Assembly (NCBI GenBank): GCA_022432975.1
Contig: CM039508.1
Span: forward strand, 42,658,646-42,722,645
Direction of reading: 5' to 3'
Length of the DNA: 64,000 bases
Source of the DNA: Begonia masoniana
Lineage: Eukaryota; Streptophyta; Magnoliopsida; Cucurbitales; Begoniaceae
Position numbers and translations under genes: made by a program
Part shown: one piece after another, positions 1 to 10,500 of the stretch
How the letters are laid out: every line of letters starts with the position of its first letter
Position numbering within the stretch: position 1 is the first letter of the stretch
The notes under the pieces: model-generated
The model's database searches: none
What the model was told of the DNA's origin: nothing
What the model saw: only the letters and a program-made list of their open reading frames with translations

Positions 1-527
1 TGTGCCAGATAGTGCTGATGCTTAACATTGAACTACTTCAGTGATGTGTTTGTTCTCTGAATATTTTACTTTCTTGGATAATCTTTTTCTATTTAATTCT
101 TATGGTACTCATATAACTACTCTACCTGCATCCTAATATGATATTTTCTGACTATTTTGGCACCCTGGATATTTCTTTTACTCCTTTGGATATTATACTT
201 TTGATATTGTTATCTTCCTAGGGTGTTACTGGTGTTTATACTGACTATTTCAGTAATTATCTGGTGATGTTGCTGCTATTATGGTAAGTGTTATTCTCTT
301 ATATGTATATTTGTCTTTTTATGGCAAAAAGGGGGAGTATTTTGGATATGTATGGTGATATGCTCTGCTCTCTGATACTATATGATAATATGATGATGAG
401 TGATAGCTTTATGATGTTTGACGTCACAATTTAGGGGGAGTTACAATTCAGAGGGCGTTACTTTCATGGGGAGTTATTGAAACTCTATGTTATATTGATT
501 TTGCCAAAAAATGTCAAAGAGGGATAT
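1..527 (+). mobile_element. 3' internal tail of a Ty1/copia element with repeated polypurine tracts
   Basis: Non-coding, AT-rich DNA just upstream of an LTR. It contains several G-rich purine runs after a 'ttatggcaaaaa' context (about 325-340, 432-441, 470) and ends in a polypurine-like run before the LTR at 528. The same layout, with repeated polypurine tracts in this phrase, precedes the 3' LTR of the copia element ending at 22230, so I read this as the end of a related element whose coding part lies left of the window. No ORF of note. The polypurine reading is inference from layout. Confidence 0.6.
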
Positions 528-1739
528 TGTAAATGCAAAGATATTGCATATAAGTTGTATTGATTTTTTGGCATATATTTATATATATTTATGGAGATAA
601 TATGTTTTTCCAAATTGATAATTTATTTCTTGGTGATCAAGAAATATTGCATTCTGATTATTGGATGGCGTCATATTAACAATCATAAAGATTCTGTGAA
701 AGAGAAAAATAAGGAAACAAGATTAATAGGAAAGTTATTGAAAAAGCTAAAGGCACTTGCTTTTTGGAAAAGTTTGTTTTGGTAAGCCGATTTGATGGAG
801 ATTTGGTAAAATCTGTTGGGCTTCGAGTTCCCATGAATAATGGAATACTTACCTAAATTTTCAGAGTCATATTAAAGAAGTTAGCGATACTTTCCTAAAG
901 TGTCACACTGTGTGTCACTCAACCGAATTCGTTAAGATTTGTTTTCCTTAATTCTTGCGACGTTCTATCTAATTTGGTAACTGACTGAATCGAAGATATG
1001 GAAGCTACCAATGATATTTAAAGCTTTCGTTTCTGTGAAAGCTGTTGACGACGGAGTTTTGATTTTTGCGTGAGAAGGTTTCTTCGTTCTTTGTGCCGTC
1101 ACTTTTCTTTCACTCCCAACGTTTCTGCGTTTGGGTCTGTGATTGTTTTACACACTCTTCTTATATTGGGGATTGCATCGATTTATTGAGTGTGCTGATT
1201 ATTGCGTCCAAAGACAACACTCTGGTGTTCCAGGAGATGTCCGAGGAGGCAATATTTCTTTGTTCTTCATTGAAGCTCAGTCTCGGGAGGAGGCTGCATC
1301 AGAACTCAGGAGGAGTTCTGTTTTTAGACAAGGGCAGCTTGTCAAGTTGATCGTGGGCGAGGGGATCTTGCCATAACACGGATTCCGGGAGGAATCAATA
1401 ACCAAGGGATCTTGTTGTTTTCTAGATCTCGGGAGAGGTCGATCTTAAGTTGAGGGGATCTCGCAAAAACAGTTTCCTTGGGGAAGTTAGCTAGAGGCGG
1501 CGACAAAGATAAGAGGGAGTCTTTATTTGTATAAGTCCGATTGTCTTATAACTTTGTGAACTCAAAGAAATATTTTTATATCTGGGCGTGGCCCCGCAGA
1601 CGTAGGACTGGTTGCCGAACTGCGTTAACAACCTCCTAACTCATTTATTTCTGCATATTTATATTGTTCGTCATTGCATTCATTATCGGTGTCACACGTA
1701 ACACCCTGTGTGACACCGCATAACTAATTTAATCTTTCA
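528..1739 (+). repeat. 3' LTR of a Ty1/copia element, truncated by the window edge
   Basis: It starts TGTAAATGCAAAGATATTGC and ends CTTTCA, giving TG...CA ends. From about 1040 onward it is clearly similar to the LTRs of the copia element at 3788-22230: the shared blocks include the 'gttttgatttttgcgtgagaagg' region, 'ttattgagtgtg', the 'tctcgggagga' region, and the 'cgtggccccgcagacgtagg' region. The first 500 bases differ and lack the minisatellite of the other LTR, so this is a related subfamily, not the same copy. Short ORFs inside (for example 1066-1350) look like chance frames. Confidence 0.7.
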
Positions 1740-2850
1740 GATAGTATGCATAGGACCATTATTTCAGATAGAGATACTAAACTTTTAAGTTATTTTTAGA
1801 AGACTGACTTTATGGAGTAAGTTAGGAACTAAGTTATTATTTTCTAGCTCTTGCCACCCACAAATTGATGGTTAAACTGAAGTAGTTAATATGAGTTTAT
1901 CTACTTTGTCGAGGGCAATTAGTAAAAAGAACATTGAAACATGAGAGGAATGCTTACCAGCTTATAACTGAATTATACATTCAACTACTAAGTTTTTACC
2001 TTTTAAAATTGTGTTCGTTTTAATCATTTAATACCATTGGATTTAACTCATTTATCTTTGTATGAACGTGTTAATTTAAATGGAAAAAGAAAAGCTGAAA
2101 TTGTTAAATGGATTTATGAAAAGGCAAAAATCAATATTGAGAGGAGGATGAAGCAGTATGCAGGACATGACAACAAATGGACGACACAAGTGATTTTTGA
2201 AAATGGAGATTGAGTGTGGTTACACTTGAGAAAGAAGAGATTTCTATCACAACAATGATCCAAGCTTCTTCCTAAGAGGGACAAATTATTTTAAGTACTT
2301 GAGCAGATCAATGACAATGCTAACAAGTTAGACATTTCGAGTGAGTATAATGTTAGTGTTGTTTTTAATATTTGTGATTATATCTCTTTGCGATGTAAGT
2401 AAGATTTGAGGGCAAATCATTTTCAAAAAAAGAGAAATGGTGATGACACGACTACTAAGATTTCAATGAACCAATCAAAATGTCATTTGAACCGTTTACA
2501 AGAGCAAGAGTTAAACACTACGAGGAAAAACTCAATCATTTAATTTAGAAGCTTCAAGAAGAGAAGATGAAAATTCTCATTAATGAGGTATGTCAAAGAT
2601 TGGTCTATATCATCAAAGTTAATGAAGATGAGAAGCAAACATTAATAGAAGCTACCAAACTCATTAATCAACGTGGCAACTATCACGACCCTACTTTTGA
2701 GGGGCTAGAAAGAGACCCCGCAACACTCATTGTCTCTCGAACACAACGAGTCAGCCTACGAAGGATGCCAACGACACCGGATGCTCACGACATTAGAGCA
2801 ACTTTATGTCTAATGACCGAGATCAATCAAAAAGAGTTTCATTGAGCATA
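1740..2850 (+). pseudogene. Ty3/gypsy pol fragment: integrase C-terminal half and tail
   Basis: Translation in shifting frames gives a gypsy integrase core (the ISDRDTK motif near 1770, then a CHPQIDG block near 1857, where the usual family motif is CHPQTDGQTE), followed by a basic tail and the familiar end of plant gypsy polyproteins (a 'TRARVKHYEEKLNHLI'-like stretch near 2500-2545). Stops and frameshifts are numerous, so it is dead. The start abuts the copia LTR: GATAG at 1740-1744 would be the right target-site copy of that insertion, and the integrase reads straight from it. The ORF 2567-2845 may be the continuing tail; its product is unrecognised. Confidence 0.7.
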
Positions 2851-3589
2851 GTGAGTATAAAGAGAGTTTGTATGTAAAAAATTTGTTCATAGATTGACAG
2901 CAAATTACATCAGTGGATAAGGGGAAGTCATAAATTTGTAACATTATTTAAAGCACTGAAGAGACCCTTATTATGACGAACTGCAGTTACAAAAAGTCAT
3001 TCAAAGCAATTAGAGTATCGTGGTTACAAAATAAAACTATTGTTATTGTAAGCAATAATGACTTTAAGAGGACTTTAGGTGGTTACGAGAATCTCAACAA
3101 TTACAGGAGGTTACAAATCTTTTATTATTCTAGGTGGCATAAAGTATTTTTATTATTGTACGAGATTACAAAAAAAATCTACTAGAGAATAAGTCATTAA
3201 AAAGTCTTTATTCTTATTTGTACTTTAAGATTATAAATATATATATGCAAGAAAGAAATGAACACAACTTATCATCCAAATTTTAGAGAATTCTATTATG
3301 TTATTTAGCATTCTATGAATTTATCAAGGTATTTCTTGTGGGTTCCTTCTCAACTTATCAAACGGTTCTTCTATTCCCATTTGTGGCATTTTCAATATAC
3401 CAAGTTCTTGCTTCAATATAAGTAATGAGTTGTGTCTTTCATACAACTACATTTTCTTATACAAAATATCATATAGTCGATTTTGGAGAATCAAGATAAT
3501 TCTCCTATTTTTGGAGAAATTCACATATGTAAGAATCTAGCGTCAGCCTAAGAGAATAGCACCACATCGCGACAATTTAGAAGTCGAGA
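2851..3589 (+). repeat. Probable gypsy 3' untranslated region and LTR remnant
   Basis: No gene seen. The stretch follows the gypsy pol tail and carries a TATA-like string (tataaatatatatatg, about 3233-3248), followed by an untranslated leader-like region rich in ttc/ctt, as in the R-U5 part of a plant LTR. No second LTR copy is in the window to confirm the limits, so the assignment is inferred from position and composition. Confidence 0.35.
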
Positions 3590-3782
3590 TCCTAATTTTT
3601 TTTGGTAATTTTCATGGTAAACCCCGAACTATGAGGTCATTAACGAAACAAACCTTAAATTCCCATGTAATTTTATAAGGGCTCCCGTTGAGGTTTATTT
3701 TGTCTTTTTTTTTTTATTTTTTTTTTAAGATTTGTTTTGTTAACAAAAATAGTTCAAGGTTTGTTTCGTTAATGTCATTGTT
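3590..3782. repeat. Small inverted-repeat element (MITE-like) or its remnant
   Basis: A block 'cattaacgaaacaaacctt' near 3638-3656 recurs inverted as 'aaggtttgtttcgttaatg' near 3755-3773, about 100 bp apart, with a T-rich centre. This is the layout of a small non-autonomous DNA transposon, but the outer ends are not clear. It lies between the gypsy remnant and the MULE codons at the left flank of the copia insertion, so it may be what interrupted the MULE gene after its conserved DGNN block. Confidence 0.4.
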
Positions 3783-5254
3783 ACCATTGTTAATGAAGAT
3801 ATGTTGGCAGATGTTTTTTAGGAAAATATTGTAACACCCGGTTCCATCGAACCTGATTTTACCTTGTCAACTAATAGTGTACATTTTATGGATGAAATTG
3901 GGAGAATTATTGATTAGGTTAATAAGTGACTAAGTAAGGGCATAACTGGTAAATAGAGATATATAGTGGATAACGTATTTAAGGGAGAGTTTAATGAGAT
4001 TTAGCTGCCACTGTTTCTCATTTTCCTTTCTCGGTATTTAGCTCAGCTAAGCAGAGTTTCTCACGGCGATTTTCTCTCCCATTCTCTCCAAGCTAGGTGA
4101 GTTCTACTTCGATTTCTTGCTACATTGTAACTATCGTTGGTAGAGGGGATTATAATGTGAGTTTTGAGAATGCTGTAAGTGAGAGTTAGTTCGGGTTTTG
4201 TGGTGAATCAAGAATGCTCGAAAACCAGAGTTCCAAACTAGTTTCATTAGATTTTTGGTTGATTTAGGATTAAGTTTAGAGAAGATTTGATTAATGTTCT
4301 GTTTATGGTTTTAGGTTTGAGCAAACTTCCAAGATAGACTTCAACCAAACTTTTTAGGAGACCAGGTAAGTGGAGTATGTGTGTGCCTTCGGGCCTACAT
4401 CACAAAACAGTAGGTTTATGCTTGTTTGAGTGTTTTCTGTATGTCATGCATCACGTTTTATTTTGGAAAGAATACGAAAATAAATTTACATGTAATGACA
4501 TGGTAAGGCAGTAACAATTGTAACAGACCAACTGTTAAGGGAACTAATACGACCCTTAATCGATGAAGAGGATGTATAACTTTGGGAAATTGATCCGCTT
4601 CCCAATAGAATATAGGATCAGATCAACTGTTAAGGGAATTAATCTGCCCCTTAATTGATGAAGAGGATGTATAACTTTGGAAAATTGATCTGTTTCCCAA
4701 TGGAATATAGGATCAGATCAGAGAAAGAATGTGAATGCAACTGAGATGTGAAAGTAGAAATGACATGACTAGGATTTATGTTTCAGCTTATCATTTCATT
4801 ATTGCTCCACTTATTTAGCATTAGGCTAATAGATGAGTTTTGTGATGTAGGTGAGGAAGTGTCAGCAGGTGTGTTCTCTGAGCTTGTTGAGGACTAGGCT
4901 TGTTGGAGGAGTACATTCATGCCGCTGTTTGGTGCACTGATGAGGCGGTTTAATAAATGTCAGTATGTGAAGTCCTAATGGTCAAGTGATTTGTTGAAGT
5001 GTGTTGAGGATTGTAATAACAGCAGTAGTTTTGATGTTTTTAACACCTCTGTGGTTTTCTTGTTCTGATTATGAAAACACGATTTGGTTTTAGTTGTAGA
5101 TTGTTATTCTAGATTTATAAAGTTGTGGATTTATGTTGTTTTGAATGCTTGCTGTCAAAGCTTATAAGTCCTCTTAGTAGTCAGGATTGTCTAATATTGG
5201 GGCATAATCGGTTAAATTATGCTTCTATCTTGAGGATAGCTGTCCACAGTTGAT

Positions 5255-5460
5255 AGGGAGAAACAGTAGTCTGTGTGGACGAGTGCGTCAAGTAGTCTGT
5301 GTGGACGAATAAGGTATAAGTAGATTGCGTGGATGAATAAGGTATAAGTAGTCTGCGTGGACGAGTGCGTCAAGTAGTCTTTGTGGATGAATAAGGTATA
5401 AGTAGTCTGCGTGGACGAGTGTGTCAAGTAGTCAGTGTGGACGAATATGTTTAAATGAGT
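5255..5460. repeat. Minisatellite in solo LTR 1
   Basis: About eight imperfect copies of a unit around 'agtagtctgtgtggacga' alternating with 'ataaggtata' or 'gtgcgtca' spacers. It keeps frames open on both strands, which explains the 93-codon minus-strand ORF here; I do not regard that as a gene. Confidence 0.8.
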
Positions 5461-5879
5461 CACATGGGCGAACGATAAAGTCACGTGGCCCATGGATGAC
5501 GAACTTATGTAAGTCTGTGGACGTTGGTCCGTGTACGATGAGTCAATTTAATTCCGTGGATGGTAAAGTCATGTGGACCGTGGACAACAAAGTCACGTGT
5601 TTCGTGGACGATCAAATTAAGTAAGTCTGTGGACGACAATCCATAGACGAATGATTCATGTAGCCGTGGACGTTGAGGGAACAATAGTCCCGAGTCATAA
5701 GTAAATTGTCGTAGAGTGTAGTGAGTGAGTCATTGTCCAAAATTGATGTCCAGGATGCTGTCATCCAGCATCGTCCTCATTTAAAGTCATGTTTTCAGAG
5801 AATGTCGCTCAAAGTTATGGACGTGCATGAAACCTTAAGTGACACGGGGGCCCCTAGAAAGGGGGCCCGTGTACGACCC

Positions 5880-7120
5880 ACGAATATGCTAGGTTGGTAC
5901 TCGGTTGGGTGCTAGTGAAATATATTTGAATATTGAAATAAAATACTAAACTAAAGGCAAGAAATAAAGAAGGCAAATGTTAAGATGATGGCCAAGATTA
6001 TAGGTTAGTAGAGAGAAGCAAAATTACAAGAAAATAAAGAGAATAAGATGACAATATATGTTAGAAATGACAAGGAAATGTAAAGCAATGGAAATAAAGA
6101 AAAGATAAAAAAAATAGAAGGTGAGTGTGTGGATAATGAAAAGCTGAAAAGTAAAGAGTGATTTGTGTGCAAAAGTGATAGCAATAAAAGTAAAGAAAAC
6201 CCTTGGTGGATCCGAGAAGCGAGCTTACGGTTTAAGCTCCCGGATACACGTTTTTCGTGAAGAAAACGACCACCGTAGGCCGGGGATTTTCGTCCTCGTT
6301 TCAACTCCCAATGGAGAAGATGAGGGAATGATTAAGAGCTAACCTAGCAACCCAAGCTAGGCTAGCAATGGAGGCTAACTCCTCTTGGTTCAAAGAACCA
6401 AGGAAAAATCACCAAAAGAATTTGGGAGATTTAGGGAAATAGTAGTATATTGATTTGGCAAAAGTTGTCTACAATCACTAATACCATGCATTTATAGAAG
6501 TCCTAGGTGGATTAGGGCCCTTGGATCAAAAAGGATGGATGGTCAAGATCAAGGCAAACAAGCACACATCCTAGGGAGAAGATGAATGCCATGCCTAAAT
6601 GGATCAATGGAGGGAATCTTGCCACATCATCAATCCATGTTGCCACTAACTTTTGTACTTGCAAAATTATACCTTTTTTTGTGGGCTCTTCTTTGGGCCA
6701 AGGCTTCCATTGGACTCCATTTATTGTAGGGCCTTTTCCTTTGAATATTTTGTTGAACTTCCTCAAACCCAAATCCACCACCATACATCTAGTCCTAACC
6801 ACACAATCTAATGCATGAAATGCAATTATAAAATCCTTACAATAAAGGCGAATGTATGCCAATGAGTTTTAAAAATTAAAAATTACAAATTAAGGCCCGG
6901 GAAGACAAATTCCCATGGGGCTATCAGCAAGCTCCGTGCGAATGCTCCAATGAATGACATGGTAAGGCTTCTCCTCATCCTCCTTAGTCGGCTCCCAAGT
7001 GAAGTCCATGAGTGAATCAAAACCTGCAAAAAGAGACAAGTCGTTAAAACATTGAACAATTAAATTTTGTGCCCGGGTTTGTGATCTAGTAACGGGCCTA
7101 CGAGGCACGTCATTAATCTG
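5880..7120 (-). pseudogene. Antisense gypsy fragment (pol C-terminus plus LTR) inside solo LTR 1
   Basis: On the minus strand a 72-codon frame (7108 to 6890) begins with PRRPVTRSQTRAQ, the kind of 'P-x-TRSxA' tail seen at the end of plant gypsy polyproteins. Downstream, still on the minus strand, come a TATA-like 'tataaatgcatgg' (about 6485-6497) and leader-like sequence, fitting a 3' LTR. The sister solo LTR at 12746-17521 lacks this block, so it is an insertion. The exact ends and TSD could not be fixed. Confidence 0.45.
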
Positions 7121-7449
7121 TAGTCGACAAGTTCTGAGGATGCCAAATCGCCCAGTAGTGTCGATCTGGTTATCATCGTTGCAGAGAAGTTCCGAATGTT
7201 TTCCCTACTACTCTATTTAAACTGAGAGAATCTTTAGTCTATTTTCAAAATGACACTGTTTTACGTGAATGTTTTCCACTGCAAGTATTAATCTTTTAAA
7301 TGAAAGTCGATTTTAGCCGTTGAGGGAAGTTTTAGATTTTTCCCAGAATATTTCTTAGTTCAGTTCAGTATATATGTGTAGCGAACTGGGTTTATAAAAC
7401 TCGGGGCGTTACAAATATATTTTTGGATATTCATGTTAGATGAACAAGC

Positions 7450-7795
7450 CGACCGATTGCGGATGTGTTGGGTGAAGAGGTTGACTGTGTTGGGTAAATA
7501 AGTCGACCGATTGCAGATGTGTTGGGTGAAGAGGTCGACTGTGTTGGGTAAATAAGTCGACCGATTTCAGAAGATCTGCGAAGTCGACCGATTGTAGTTG
7601 TTCTGAAATGTCATCGACCGATTGCGATTTCAGAAGATCTGCGAAGTCGACCGATTGCAGTTGTTCTGCAATGTCATCAACCAATTGTGATTGCAGAAGA
7701 TCTGCGAAGTCGACCACTTGCAGTTGTTCTGCAATATCGACCGATTGCAATTGTTCTAAAACTCGACCGATTGCAAGAATGAAAGATCGGTCGAC
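7450..7795. repeat. Minisatellite in the copia-1 5' LTR
   Basis: Imperfect tandem units built on 'gtcgaccgattgcagttgttctgcaatgtcat', alternating with 'tgcagaagatctgcgaa' and, at the left end, with 'gtgttgggtgaagaggt'. The same array, with fewer units, is in the 3' LTR (about 20740-21065). Units near multiples of three keep frames open on both strands (66- and 138-codon ORFs), which are not genes. Confidence 0.85.
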
Positions 7796-8453
7796 TATTA
7801 TGCTATAATGTCTTCCCTGATGTATGACGATTCCTTTTCCTGAATAATCCAATCATGATGCATGATTAAGACTATTAATTCATATTACCTATTATGTCTC
7901 TCAGGAGGAATATTATGCGAAATATATATAATCATAACAATCCAGACTATATTTCTGGAGTGTTCGATTGAGTTTGCTTGTTTGAATGATTTCCTTCTAA
8001 AAGTATTACATGAACGCAAAACAGGAAAGTTCGGCAAAACAGGAAAGTTCAGTTTCCTTATTTGCTCACTCAGGTTATTAAATATAGGTATTCAGAATAA
8101 TTTGAGCACACATATATGGTACATAATATTGAGACGATACTTTCCGTTGGCAGCATACATAATGAATTATATATGTGAGTTTTATTATCGTGAGATTGTC
8201 TCTCTGAATTACTTCTCTAAATTTGCCGATCTGAGAGAAGAGGTTATATGCACTCTATTTAGTGAGCAGTCTTTACCATCATCAGAGCGTATTTGTGTTT
8301 TGTATCTGTGACGACGACGGAGTTTTGATTTTTGCGTGAGAAGGTTTCTTCGTCCTTTAAGCCGTCGTTTTTCTTTCACTCCCTACGTTTCTACGTATGG
8401 GTTTGTGATTGTTTTACACACTCTTCCTAATATGTGGATTTCATCATTTTATT

Positions 8454-8754
8454 TAGGGGTGGGCAGAACCGAACCTCGGACCACAGACCGCACCGGACCG
8501 GAGGTTTTGGTCCATGGGTGATGGACCGTGGTCTGGTCCTCGATCCACAGCCTGATTTCCCGAAGAACCAGGACAGGACCGAAGGACCGAATTTAATAGA
8601 AATTCGCCCGATCTCTGCTACTCACTTGCGTCTTGCTGTTGTTGTGCTCTGCTATCCCAGTGGCCAGTATCCCGACGCTAACACTAGGCGAACGCGAAGT
8701 CCCGAGTCCCGACCTTCGACCCTAACACCAGATGATGGTGGGGAATGCACTACA

Positions 8755-8825
<71 letters not shown>

Positions 8826-9920
8826 GATACACAGGGAAAGATGGGAGACGTGAATCTCTCTTTGAGGGTGAGGGCGAGGGTGGAGGAAAGAAGCTCGCGA
8901 GGGAAGACATATATCTAATCTCTCTGTCTTGATATCTTCTCTATGCGCTTCGTCTTAGCCGAAGAAACAAGTACCCTTTTCTCGCCAACAGTCTCCAAGA
9001 TTTGATGTGAGTTGTGCTATTTTGAATATGAAAGTATTGTCCTTTCTGAAATCCATCTGCTTGACTGCAAGTTTAGTGATTGCAAACTAGGTCTGGGTTG
9101 TTCGTTATCAAATTCAACATTTTTTTGAGTTTACTGGTTGCTTTGCTCTTAATAGTCTTGTGATTTTGATGGTTTCTTTGCAACTATTCTACCACTATAC
9201 TTCCGGTGCTTCTTTCAAGTCTAAGTTGGATGGGGAACTCTGAAATTGAGATATGATATTTCTAAAGCTACATAGTGCAAATTAATCTCAAGAATTGATT
9301 AGGAAATGAAGTTGAAAATTCAGGCTTTTAGACTTTTTTGTTATTGTAGTGGTGATGTTTTGAAAGATCAAAATCAAGTGTTCTTGTTTGGCTGTTGAGA
9401 TCGAATCAATAGGAACTAAAACTTTGTAATTGGGCTTGTTGTATATCTTCTCTTTACTCTTGAGTTTTATTTTTATAGATCAAGATACGAACAGAAATGT
9501 AGTCGATTCAAATGCTTTCCCCTCTGTTTTTCGTTTGATTCAAACGTAAAACAAAACTGGAAAAAGATCCTTAAATGTCTGGACATGAAATTGGTCTATT
9601 TTTCCATGCAGTTTGGAGATGGATGTAGTGGAATGCGGAGGTCAATGCTGAAAGTTCAGCGAAAATTTATCAATTATTGGGTCTGAAAAGAAGCAAAGTC
9701 ATAAGCCCTTGAGTTCTAACGCTTTTTTCTTCACTGCTAGAGAGATCTGTTAAGCGAAATGAGCGAATTTTTTCTTTAAAAAAAAAAAAGGTTTGGGCAG
9801 AACCGGGACTGGACCAAAATTTTTGGTCCAGTCCAGGTTTCGGGATTAAAATCCCGAAACCGTTAGGGTCGGTTCGGTCCAGGCTCGAGACTGGACCGAA
9901 CCGGCCCGTGCCCACCCCTA
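8454..9920. mobile_element. Non-autonomous hAT-type element
   Basis: Terminal inverted repeats TAGGGGTGGGCA and TGCCCACCCCTA bound 1467 bp. The flanks ATTTTATT (8446-8453) and GTTTTATT (9921-9928) are an 8-bp TSD with one mismatch; the intact 3' LTR reads GTTTTATT at this site, so the left copy mutated. An 8-bp TSD with this terminal motif is typical of the hAT superfamily. Subterminal DNA is rich in 'ggaccg'/'cggtcc' repeats in both orientations. No transposase frame is present. Confidence 0.85.
8757..8822. repeat. (CT)n microsatellite, about 33 units
   Basis: An uninterrupted CT dinucleotide run inside the hAT element. It produces spurious serine-leucine and arginine-glutamate ORFs on both strands. 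Confidence 0.98.
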
Positions 9921-10457
9921 GTTTTATTGAGTGTATTGATTATTGCATCCAAAGACACTTGCCTAGTGTTCTAGAAGGTGTCATAGGAGGCAATCCTATT
10001 GTTCTTTCATTAATACTCAGTCTCGGGAGGAGACTGCCTGGAACTCAGGAGGAGTTCTGATCATGGGCAAGGGGATGTTGCCATACACGGATTTCGGGAG
10101 GAGTCATTAACGACAAGTGGAGCTTGTTGCATTCAGATTCTGGGAGGGATCGATCTAAAGTCGAGGGGAGCTCGCAAAAACAGTTTCTTTGAGGAAGTTA
10201 GTGAGAGGTGGCGACAAAAACAAGAAGGAGTCTTTATTTGTATAAGCCCGGTTGTCTTGTAACTTTGTAAACTCTTTGAAATGTTTTTATGTCTGGACGT
10301 GGCCCCGCAAACGTAGACAATTGCCGAACTGCGTTACCAATCTCCTGTATCATTATTTTCTGCACTTTATCATTGTCCATTATCACGAAAATAAATTGGT
10401 GTCTCACCTAGTGTTCCACCTACATTAGGGCATCAAGTAACTAACCTTGATCTTTCA

Positions 10458-10500
10458 ATTGGTATCAGAGCGGTTCGCTTCTGTTTCTTAAGCGAGATCC
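10458..10500 (+). promoter_or_regulatory. Primer-binding site and leader of copia-1
   Basis: TGGTATCAGAGC starts two bases after the LTR end. It matches the initiator-Met-tRNA 3' end used by most plant copia elements for minus-strand priming. The gag ATG follows at 10501. Confidence 0.85.

Larger units (their letters stand above)
3830..7413 (+). mobile_element. Solo LTR 1 (long-LTR retrotransposon) inside the copia-1 5' LTR
   Basis: It starts TGTAACACCCGG and ends GGGGCGTTACA, giving TG...CA with short inverted ends, and is flanked by the 5-bp TSD AATAT (3825-3829 and 7414-7418). It has no gag-pol of its own, so it is a solo LTR or an LTR-like non-autonomous element. It is related to the element at 12746-17521: both share the 'gtgtgtgccttcgggcctacatcacaaaacagtagg' region, two 'aactgttaagggaacta' blocks, and a terminal minisatellite. 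The end sequence resembles large-LTR plant gypsy families; that family call is inference. About 1.27 kb of it is a later gypsy fragment. Confidence 0.85.
3788..10457 (+). repeat. 5' LTR of copia-1, split by a solo LTR and a hAT element
   Basis: LTR sequence occupies 3788-3829, 7414-8453 and 9921-10457. It begins TGTTAATGAAGATATG and ends GATCTTTCA just before the primer-binding site. Comparison with the uninterrupted 3' LTR locates both insertions to the base. Confidence 0.88.

Noticed and set aside
5212..5493. 93-codon minus-strand ORF rich in Thr/His/Ser
   Set aside because: Arises from the minisatellite of solo LTR 1, no start context or domain.
6512..6862. 116-codon minus-strand ORF as a gene
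   Set aside because: It follows a gypsy pol tail and precedes a TATA-like site on the same strand, so it is most likely untranslated/LTR sequence.
7436..7852. 138-codon minus-strand ORF with QSVDFADLL repeats (also 20830-21120)
   Set aside because: Product of the LTR minisatellite; the opposite strand is open too.
8434..8932. ORFs with Ser-Leu or Arg-Glu runs
   Set aside because: Translations of the (CT)n microsatellite inside a hAT element.
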